From NCBI GenBank assembly GCA_002077045.2, contig KZ111142.1, positions 964,261-1,028,260 of the forward strand: a DNA stretch of 64,000 nucleotides. The letters are read 5' to 3'. Made by a program: the position numbers and the translations under genes. Source of the DNA: Rachicladosporium sp. CCFEE 5018 (Eukaryota; Ascomycota; Dothideomycetes; Cladosporiales; Cladosporiaceae). Below, piece after piece: positions 55,956 to 64,000 of the stretch (position 1 is the first letter of the stretch; each line of letters begins with the position of its first letter). The notes under the pieces were generated by a model that was given only the letters and a program-made list of their open reading frames with translations, had not been told where the DNA came from and did not search any database.

Positions 55956-57408
55956 TGATATCTGCCTCAAATACTGGGGGCGAACGAATCGTCAACCCTG
56001 CTGGCTTTCGCTTCTGCAACTGTACAGCATAATCGGAGGCGTTGGGCTCAGAAAGATCACGCTGAATGTCACTCGCAGCTTGCCGCGGGTTGCCGACAGC
56101 TGCCTCCCACTCACTTGCGGTATTTGGGTCGCAGTGGCAACTGCCATTGACAGACGCAGGTTCTCGAGCACGGTAGATAGCAAATGCTGAATCAGGGCAC
56201 ACGACGCCACATCTTACCTTCCATTGCTACCTCGCCTCTCCAGTATCCGATATCACACCGCTGATAGATCTACCACCTCGCTTGCACTCACCTTCCACCA
56301 ACATGATCCTCGTTCCTATCCCAGCCACCCTGCCGACGACTCGCCAAAAGCGGGGACATGTCGAATATACGAACCTCGTGACAATCCCATCTCCGCAAAA
56401 CCTGTCGTCACGACTCGCTGAAACCGGAGGATCTGCCCATGCATGCGATAGCGACATATACCGGAGTACTTGCACATGACACGATTCAAGGCGTTGGGCT
56501 TGATAGATCGCCATATACTGTAACCACATAGCCTTTCGCTTACTCGCATAGCTCCGAAAACTCTCCTACAGTACGATGTCGAGCTTCGAACTCCTCCCGG
56601 CCATCACGTTATCCTGCGCAATAATGGTGCGCTCATCCATGTAGCCGAGGCCTGGACTGTCGATGTCGACAGCGTTACGATCTGCTGTTGTCAGTGCACG
56701 AGCCGAGCTATTGGATGCTCAATGGACTACTGCAAGCGCAGCTTTTATCCGCCGCTAGAGCCTGCTGCAGGGCCGCGCGTCTGCAGCTCGCATTTGCATT
56801 TGCATGGTGCATTGCGTCGCCAAGAGCTGCTTGTTTTGAGGTGCTTTGCATGCCACTCGTGCGAACTGTGGTAGAGGGTGGAGGGTCGATGTTTCGGGTG
56901 GCAGAGCTTACGCTTCACTGTCGCGAGGATGGAAAGAGAAATGATGATGGAAATGTGGAAAGATAGTGGGAATTGACTTGAATATTTTGATGCTATTGAC
57001 ACAACCTGCGATTACGCGAGGAAGCATCACTATACCTTAGCTAAAGCTAGGCTATGCCACAAGACAGACTTGCAATGTTTTCGCTGGCTATGCTGGCAGC
57101 AGACAGTTGTGTCGGCAGGACACTCGTTCACCTCCCGTACCCAATTCCGTAAACCCAAGCCCACCGTGTCCTGTTGAGCCCGAGTGTTCATGACACATTA
57201 CCGCCCGCGTGAAGCCCATGCCCTGCCGTAAACCAAATGATCGTCGTGATCGCCTCTGCCTGCTGCGTACCCAAGAAGGAAGGTGTCATGTACAGCGTGT
57301 AAATCGTATGAAGGAGGGTGGGCTCCCAGCTTGCGGCCAGTGAAGGCGTGCTGAGAGAAGAGATGATGGCTGCCGAAGCGTCTACGGCAGTATGGTGTGG
57401 GGATGCGC
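55956..57408. other. Long intergenic region, convergent 3' ends
   Basis: About 1.45 kb between convergent genes. Short frames occur on both strands, none supportable; I see no tRNA-like or repeat structure. Confidence 0.5.
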
Positions 57409-58478
57409 TTAGAGGGCAGCGATGGCGAACCCGGCGATGGCCAAGAGACCGGCGACGGATGCCTTGCTGGCGGCACCAGTGTAGGCGATGGGGCTGCCAG
57501 TACCGGAGGGAGCGGAGATAGTGCCAGTGGGCTTGGTGCCGTTGGCGGGTGCCTGGATCTGACCGTCGCTGATCTGGGTCACTGGCGAGGCAGTGGGTGC
57601 CTGGATCTGGCCATCACCGATCTGGGTGACAGGCGCAGCGGCGGTGGTGGCCTGGATCTGGCCATCGGAAATCTGAGTGACGGGTGCAGCAGTGGCAGCA
57701 GAGGTGGCCTGGATCTGGCCGTCGGAGATCTGGGTCACTGGCTTGGCGGTGCCAGCAGTGGTGGCCTGAACTTGACCATCAGAGATTTGGGAGACCGGTG
57801 CGGCGGTGGATGCCTGAACCTGACCATCGGTGATCTGGGTCACTGGTGCAGCAGTGGCAGCGGACGAGGCGGTGACCTGGCCGTCGGACTGCTGAGCAGC
57901 TGGGGAGGCCGTTGGCTGGCCATCGGACGCCTGCGATGCGGCGACGGTGGTGGCGCCAGCGGAGAGGATGTTGATGTAGACCTGGCTGCACTGCTTGCCC
58001 TGCGACTCGTCGTAGATGTTGTAGAAATTTCCGCTCAAGCACTGGTAGAAGATGGCACTGCCACCGATTGCGAGCGAACCGTTGCCACATGCAGAGAAGC
58101 CGCCGGTGTAGATCGCGCCTGCCTGACCTGGCGCCGGGTCGAACTGGAACTGGTGGTTGGCAACGATGTTACCGATGCGGCCGGAGGAGTCGGTGAGAAC
58201 GCCGTCTGCAAGGGAGATCTCGAGCTTGCCATCTTGCCTCTGTTGATGAAGTCAGTTTGTGATCTTAACAGAGCCTCGATTGAACGGCAATGACTGACCT
58301 TCTCGACGCTGCGCTTCGAGCTCGTGGTGACGTTCACAGTCTGGATCTGGAACTTGCCGGAGTAGCTGGGCGAGCAGCCTGCTGGTGCCGAAGATGTGGG
58401 GGTCTTTGCAGCTTGGGGCATAGGGGTGGCGACCACAGCGGCCACAAGGGCGAACGAGGTGGCTATGGAGTACAGCAT
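57409..58478 (-). CDS. PIR-repeat cell-wall protein
   Basis: Two exons (58478-58299, 58239-57409) with a 59-bp intron in phase 0 encode 336 aa. A signal peptide (MLYSIATSFALVAAVVATPM) is followed by a Kex2-like KR site, then a Cys domain (GNIVANHQFQFDPAPGQAGA, CGNGSLAIGG, FYQCLSGNFYNIYDESQGKQ) like the conserved domain of yeast PIR proteins, then six good and two degenerate PIR repeats of the form VTQISDGQIQAT, and a hydrophobic end (SVAGLLAIAGFAIAAL) that could be a GPI-attachment tail. PIR repeats form alkali-labile esters between Gln and beta-1,3-glucan. In yeast Pir proteins the repeats come before the Cys domain; here they come after it. Confidence 0.92.
57520..57920 (-). repeat. Tandem PIR repeat array
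   Basis: About eight imperfect units of 36-48 bp encode (V/S)(T/S)Q(I/A)(S/T/G)DGQ(I/V)QA motifs separated by short Ala/Thr spacers. Such arrays commonly vary in length between strains. Confidence 0.85.
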
Positions 58479-60760
58479 CTTGACGAGGCTGGCGTGTGAC
58501 GGTGATGCGGTGTTCAGTTACTATTAAGTATTGCGGGAACAGTGCAGCTGCGGATAGCGACAGTTGAGGCGATGCGGTGCGATGCAGCGATCGAGCGAGT
58601 GTTGATGCCTGTGCGTGGGTAAGAGATAGATCGTGCGAAGTAGCGATGCGGAGTGGTGATGAGGATAATGGTTTGAACGGTTGTTGTGGCAGAGCAGGAA
58701 TTAGGGTGAGGAATGTAGAGAGCTTTAAATTGCTGCGTGTGCACAATTGCCTGCCGCTTGGGCCATTGTGAAGACAAGACCGGGGGGGTTGGCTGGGGAC
58801 AACCCTAGCAACGCCACCAGCTTGTCAAATCGCTCGTGACGGCACAAGTGAAGCGGGATTAGCGCCGCCAGTGAATGGCTGGTAGGTAGGTAGCATGTGC
58901 CATCGATGGGACCGGCCGCGCGAGACAGCAGATGCGTGCCGCAAGCAGAAGGTGAAAACCTTGGCCGGGACACCATGCACCTCCGTTGACTCAGTTTTAC
59001 CCCAGTCCAGCCAATCACCGCTACACATCTTCACTCAACTAGCCTCATTCGAGCGCTCCGTACAGAGATCGACTGGATGGACGGACTGCAGACAAGCGGC
59101 GGGGCGGCCAGGCAACGCGTATGCATGTGCTAACCGCTTCGCAGCAACGCTTGCGCACTCACCCTACCATCGTCCGTCACAACGAGAAGCATATTGTAAC
59201 TGCAGCGAGGGACCTCACGATGCATATGGTGTAGCCTCTGCAATGCACACTCGCTACGCCGTGACCGAGACCTCGACGGCAGGCACACCGTCGTGACACC
59301 GTGGCAACCGAGACAGCAGCGTTGAACAGCGTCCCCACTATGCGGCTCATCACTTTGTGGACCGAGTATACTGCATGTAGGTTGCGGCTTACTCGGCATG
59401 ACTTTCTCGCTCCAGACGGCGGCGGCGGGGTACGGTACAAGATACTTTCGCAGACTACATCGTCGTAGACATCTATTTCGAGCTGTGACCCGCAAGTCAA
59501 CGACACCTATGCTTTCGGTCGATGCCGACCATTTGACGTCTCCTCTACCCGGACTGATGAGATCCATTCTCTATGCGCTGCTCTCACATCTGCAGTCAGG
59601 TGCTCGAAGATCAGCGCATCATATCCAATCGCCTTTTAGCCGCGCGCGAGATGGGGAAGTAGACTGGGGTGGCAACGACGACCCCTCCGTGGCTTGACGA
59701 TCCGCCGCTAGAGATCAGTAGATCTGGCAACGCCCGCGAGCTGGCCAGCTTGAGCACCCTGCTTCTGAGATCTCGCGGAAGATCGTCGAGCTAGCCGGAT
59801 ATTCCGGTTGCGTGCTCGAGCTTCGAATTCTTGACAGCAGGTATGGAAACCACAACGATGGAGAAACGTTTTCCATAACAACGTTGGAAGCAACGTCTCA
59901 TCGTTTCACACTGCACCCCATGCTATTGTGACCCGCACCGAGCATATGCATTTAGCGAAGTGCACGCTCCACGCGACAAATGGCTGGGCATTCCCGCCAC
60001 CCGACATACTGGGAGCCGTCCTGGCTTCCTCACATTGAGACATCCGCCGCGGGGAGAACGACGACATTGATCGACGTCGATACGATGGCTAGAGTTCTAT
60101 GAGGCTTTCAGTGTTTACATCATGCTGCTGTAGCTTCAATAGTGGTACGATCGTATACTCTCGAGCTTGTTCGCGTCTGATGATATGCATCTGCAGAGTA
60201 GCTTTGTCCGCCTTTGGTATAGAGGGGCTTCGCAAAGTCTAAATACTGGTATATGCCAACATGGCACATCCGAGGCATCTTATTGAGTGACATCGCCTTG
60301 AACGGTGATATGAGAGGACGAATGTGTGCCTTACGTATGTGCGACGATAAGCTCAGACTCGGTGAAGTCACGGTAACGTTTTGATGATCGTTTCATACCA
60401 CTGAAGCAAGTCAGGCCGAGAGCCACAATCACTCACCACACGAAAGCCCTTGCGCCAACGCCGACGCCTTGAAACCATCCTCACCGCCAGCCAGGTCGAG
60501 CGTGCAGCAGACGCAGCACTCCCGCCCTTACCTGACACCCACATCAAAATCAGCAGACCGAATGTCGCACACACTATCGCCACCCCTTACGCCTCGCCTT
60601 CCCTCGTGCATGAACAAAGGGCACGCGCTAAACGCTGCAGAAAGAAGTAAATGCCCGTCCTCCGTCCGGGCTCAAGCCAGCAGTACTTTTCGTCGTTCCA
60701 TGAATGCATCGCTTGTGTAATGTAGTCGCATCGGTTGGTAATACAACAAGCATCAGGCAC
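58479..60760. other. Long gene-poor stretch
   Basis: About 2.3 kb, the largest interval without a supported gene. A minus-strand frame at 60583-60368 encodes a short hydrophobic helix followed by a basic RRRRWRKGFRVV segment. It has no ATG in frame after the preceding stop, so I do not call it a gene. Nothing else was recognised. Confidence 0.5.
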
Positions 60761-62482
60761 TTACTGCCCGAACGCACCGGCCTGGTGAGGGATCTTCGTC
60801 TCCCCTTCCTTGACGCCCACCACGGCGATGTTCGTCTTCTCCCTTCCTTTCGCATCGACGATGGGAAATCTCGCCAGGCGCTCGAGGTCATCAAGATCCT
60901 TGTGGCTCCTGATGTACTTGTCTTGGCTGTTGTCAGGCACCTTGTAATCCCAGCTCGTCCAAGCCCCGGTCTTCAGCGAAGAGTGCACGAAGCGGCGCTG
61001 GCGTTGGCGTTGGACGACATCCGTGGTGATGGCTTCCATGTTCCACTTCTCCTTCGCCTCCGCGACGAAAGAGTTGTAGACCTTGACTGTGGCAGGATTG
61101 TTCGACATGGCGAGGTTGTTGAGCTCGCTAGGATCGGTGGAGAGGTCGAAGAGCAGGTCCGGGTCTGCTGGGCAGGTAATGTACTTCCACGCTCCGCGTC
61201 GGATCATCATCATGGGCGCGACGGTGCCTTCGCCCATGTACTCCGCGAAGACAGTGTCGTGTGTGTCTTTGCCCTTGAGGTGAGGCACCATTGAGACACC
61301 GTCCATGGGAAGGTAAGGTTCAAGCTTCTCGCCGACAATGTCGACAAGTGTTGGCAGAATGTCGAGGGTACTGACGTTCTGAGGCACGCGATGAGGTGCG
61401 TAACGTTTTGGGTAGGAAATAAGCATGGGAACGCGGACAGATGCCTCGAAGTAGGACATCTTGTACCAGAGACCGCGCTCGCCAAGCATATCACCATGAT
61501 CGCCGGAAAACATGATGAGGGTATTGTCGTCTAGCTTCAGCCTCTTCAACAGAGCCATGAGCTTGCCGACTTGTGCGTCAACGTAGCTGACTGCGCCGTA
61601 GTATGCACGCCGCGCCTGCTTGATTTGCTCAGGAGTGAACTCGTAATCCTCGAGATCGCAGACGTGTTGCAGGCGCTTGCTGTGGGCATCCAAATCCTTC
61701 TTCGGTATGCTGACCTCCGGTAAGTCAATGTCGACACCCTCGTACATGTCATAGTACTCCTGCTCGATCGTGTAAGGGTCGTGAGGATGTGTAAGCGAGA
61801 CTGTCAAACAGAACGGTCGTGAGTCCTTCTTCGAATCTTTCCTCACGTGATCGTGCAAATACTGTTGAGCCTTGTACATGACCTCCTCGTCGTAGTCTAG
61901 CTGATTGCTCCGCTCACATGGCCCTGCTTGGAGGATCGACGAGCTGTTGTGGTACCACTCTAGCCTCTTGTCCGGCTCGTCCCAATTCACTGACCATCCC
62001 AAGTCCGCAGGATATATGTCTGCGGTCAACCTTCGCTCATAGCCGTGCAGTTGTTCGCCAATGAAGTGCATCTTTCCTCCCAGTATACATTCGTAGCCCG
62101 CCTTTCGTAGGTAATGTGCATATGTCGGCGTGTCTTCGGCTATGGGTGAAGCGTTGTCGTACGCGCCAATTTTCGAAGGCAGCTGGCCAGTGATCATGGC
62201 CATACGGCTGGGAGCACAAAGAGGGGAGTTGCAGTAGGCGGACTCGAACACGACTGACTGCTCTGCGAGCTTGTCGAGATGTGGAGTCTTGATCTGGCTT
62301 TTTGGGTTGTACATCTTGAGGAGTGGCGCGGCGAGCTGATCGGCCATGATGTAGAGAATGTTTGGTCTATCTTGGAACAGAGGCGTGCTGAAGCCATTTT
62401 GGCCAAGGAGACCTGTGGGTGGTGATGCTGGCGGCGTGTCTGGTAGCGCCCTGCTACGGAAGCGGTCGACGTGGTCTGCCAT
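60761..62482 (-). CDS. Choline sulfatase
   Basis: A single frame of 573 aa from the ATG at 62482 (MADHVDRFRSRALPD); the frame opens 30 codons further upstream. The sulfatase start PNILYIMADQLAAPLL carries the metal-binding Asp. CAPSR at about residue 88 is the site whose Cys is converted to formylglycine (C-x-P-S-R). GKMHFIGEQLHGYERRLTADIYPADLGW is characteristic of choline sulfatases, and FSGDHGDMLGERGLWYKMS supplies further metal and sulfate ligands. The C-terminal region is the choline-sulfatase-specific extension. It releases sulfate and choline from choline-O-sulfate, a sulfur store and osmolyte in fungi. It is intracellular, since no signal peptide is visible. Confidence 0.94.
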   Translation of the reverse strand: MADHVDRFRSRALPDTPPASPPTGLLGQNGFSTPLFQDRPNILYIMADQLAAPLLKMYNPKSQIKTPHLDKLAEQSVVFESAYCNSPLCAPSRMAMITGQLPSKIGAYDNASPIAEDTPTYAHYLRKAGYECILGGKMHFIGEQLHGYERRLTADIYPADLGWSVNWDEPDKRLEWYHNSSSILQAGPCERSNQLDYDEEVMYKAQQYLHDHVRKDSKKDSRPFCLTVSLTHPHDPYTIEQEYYDMYEGVDIDLPEVSIPKKDLDAHSKRLQHVCDLEDYEFTPEQIKQARRAYYGAVSYVDAQVGKLMALLKRLKLDDNTLIMFSGDHGDMLGERGLWYKMSYFEASVRVPMLISYPKRYAPHRVPQNVSTLDILPTLVDIVGEKLEPYLPMDGVSMVPHLKGKDTHDTVFAEYMGEGTVAPMMMIRRGAWKYITCPADPDLLFDLSTDPSELNNLAMSNNPATVKVYNSFVAEAKEKWNMEAITTDVVQRQRQRRFVHSSLKTGAWTSWDYKVPDNSQDKYIRSHKDLDDLERLARFPIVDAKGREKTNIAVVGVKEGETKIPHQAGAFGQ

Positions 62483-63295
62483 CGCGGTGTCGTGTGCCTG
62501 CTTACTTCGTACGTGCGAGCTCACTGAACGGAGGGGCTTTGGACGCCTGATGAAGTGCAGAAGGGGGGACACGCAAGAGGAAACAGTGTTACTTCCTTAT
62601 GCAAGATCATGCAGTGATCGACGTGGATTAGAAGGGAAAGAATGCCTACAAGTGATTACCAAAGTCCGCTCACCGACTGAAGCCCTGTCGTTTGCTCCTC
62701 TATGGTGTGCTCGACGACTCTGAGCACGCGATCGTCTGAGAAATGACAAGAAGCGCGGCCCACCGCCACTCGTTGTCGCACAGACCTCCATATGGGGGTG
62801 AAACTCCGGCATGTATGACATGTGGAGATCCACCAACGTCTTTACCTCAAGTTTGGAACTCGCAATGCATTGCACCACTTCCAGGCTTGAGTTCGAAAGT
62901 TGTAGCGATCGGACGTTCCATGGCAGAACAAAGATCTACTGTGTCATTACGCCATTGTAAGGACGCGGAAATTTTGTCGTGTGGGGTAAAGGTGATTACG
63001 GCATCAAAGAATCCAGACTTCTACGCGAACATGGCGCCTCCATCTCACGTGGCATGTCGAAGAAGAACTAGTCTGACCAATAATAAGCAGCCTAGGACAT
63101 TGATTAGACTCAGCTCAAGCCTCTCGGCCGTCGTAAGGACTAATCCTGGAGATCAAGCGCGCTCAGCTTCAACAGGAAGCAAAGGGATTTTGACGACTGT
63201 TAGACTGGACTACTTAGGCAAGCAACGGACGTGCTGGACGACAGGATCAAGACCTACCAGTCACAATTCATTGTGAACTTGCTACCAAGCTAGTC
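62483..63295. other. Divergent promoter region, choline sulfatase / PTH2
   Basis: About 800 bp between divergent genes. CACGTG at 63046 lies 250 bp before the PTH2 start. No gene recognised. Confidence 0.5.
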
Positions 63296-64000
63296 ATGGC
63301 CAACGTTCAAGATAGGGGTCCTCCCTCGACCGCAGCAGTAGCGATAGGTACAGCGATCGTCTCAGGTCTCGCTGGCTACTTCCTGGGGCAAGCCAGCTCG
63401 ATTGGTCTGTTCGGCTCTACTCCAGCACCTGCACGACGATCAAAGGAGGGCAACGCCGGTCCTAAATCTGACTCTTCCTCGTCCGATGATGAGTTCGACA
63501 CAGAAGCTGTGCCTGATGCCCAGTCCTCCAGCGACGAGAGCGAAGCTCAAGACTTAGGCGAACTGAAAACATTCCCTGGCAATACAGAGGAATGCAAGCT
63601 CGTCCTCGTGGTGCGAAACGATCTCGGCATGACAAAGGGTATGCTTGCCTCTTCCAGGACTTCAGATATGAGTCTTGGCGCGACACTGATAGCCCTTATC
63701 TCCCACACCTCACCCCATCTCACCTCACTTCACCACTCAGGATACTGACTACAACTTCAGGCAAGATTGCCGCGCAGTGCTCTCACGCCACGCTAGCTTG
63801 CTACAAAGCTATGATCCGGGCAGATCCTTCGCACCCTGTACTGAAGCAGTGGGAGCGGATGGGCCAGGCGAAGATCGCACTTAAGGTTGACAACGAAGAG
63901 GATATGCTGATGCTACAGGCTCAGGCCGTGAGTCTGGGATTGTGTGCGCAAGTCATTCATGATGCTGGCAGGACGCAGATCGCAAGTGGCTCGGCGACAG
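63296..64000 (+). CDS. PTH2: Peptidyl-tRNA hydrolase 2, 5' part (runs off the window)
   Basis: Exon 1 63296-63638 and exon 2 from 63761, separated by a 122-bp intron in phase 1; the window ends inside exon 2. An N-terminal membrane helix (AVAIGTAIVSGLAGYFLGQA) and an acidic Ser-rich linker precede the catalytic Pth2 domain: CKLVLVVRNDLGMTKGKIAA, QCSHATLACYKAM, LKQWERMGQAKIALKV, and VIHDAGRTQIASGS. The enzyme releases tRNA from stalled peptidyl-tRNA. Its N-terminal anchor places it on the mitochondrial outer membrane in other eukaryotes. The last residues, likely about 15-20, are missing. Confidence 0.94.

Noticed and set aside
60368..60583. Short minus-strand frame with a hydrophobic helix and a basic tail
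   Set aside because: There is no ATG between the preceding in-frame stop and the helix, and no convincing 5' exon was found.

Overview
This is nuclear DNA from a filamentous ascomycete (Pezizomycotina, plausibly a Dothideomycete; that rank is inferred, not proven). The evidence is compact genes with many 50-60 bp GT..AG introns, fungal-type orthologues (APSES regulator, fungal ADAM protease, PIR cell-wall protein, DUF7580/HeLo-like protein, choline sulfatase), no operons and no obvious transposons. Where possible I resolved exon structures by checking reading phase across each intron. I saw no tRNA, rRNA or CRISPR array.

Layout. 1-10663 (copy A) and 40029-50691 (copy B) are the same segment in direct orientation, 40028 bp apart. 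It holds an unrecognised ORF, a GH30 secreted glycosidase, a Gyp5-like TBC Rab-GAP, a small coiled-coil protein and a zinc alcohol dehydrogenase (ADH). Copy A stops two codons before the end of ADH at a 100-N gap (10664-10763). The two copies look identical up to about 9624, then differ at 11 sites in the last 1.04 kb. This is either an assembly duplicate in a heterozygous genome or a very recent duplication.

10764-39981 is single copy. In order it holds a gap-truncated mitochondrial-type protein, a fungal multi-pass membrane protein, a glycine-zipper protein, an ADAM metalloprotease, acetyl-CoA synthetase, a WDR62/MABP1-like WD40 protein, a DUF7580/HeLo-like protein, a head-to-head multi-domain transcription factor, the NFU1 Fe-S scaffold, SEC61 alpha, the mitochondrial dicarboxylate carrier, mitochondrial phenylalanyl-tRNA synthetase and a small membrane protein.

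50692-64000 is single copy. It holds a cinnamyl-type NADP ADH, a large disordered protein, a PIR cell-wall protein, choline sulfatase and the 5' part of peptidyl-tRNA hydrolase 2.

The genes are mostly independent housekeeping and wall or secretion functions. A loose mitochondrial and C2-metabolism theme (ADH, acetyl-CoA synthetase, dicarboxylate carrier, NFU1, mitochondrial PheRS) is probably coincidence. The main discoveries are: (i) a single 985-aa regulator (28808-31821) joining an APSES/KilA-N domain, a Myb/SANT-like segment, C2H2-like fingers and an SREBP-type bHLH; (ii) an ADH whose first intron ends in GG rather than AG in both copies, at the segment carrying the catalytic zinc cysteine; (iii) a 5-nt microexon inside the carrier signature of the dicarboxylate carrier; (iv) the duplication and its abrupt divergence tract.
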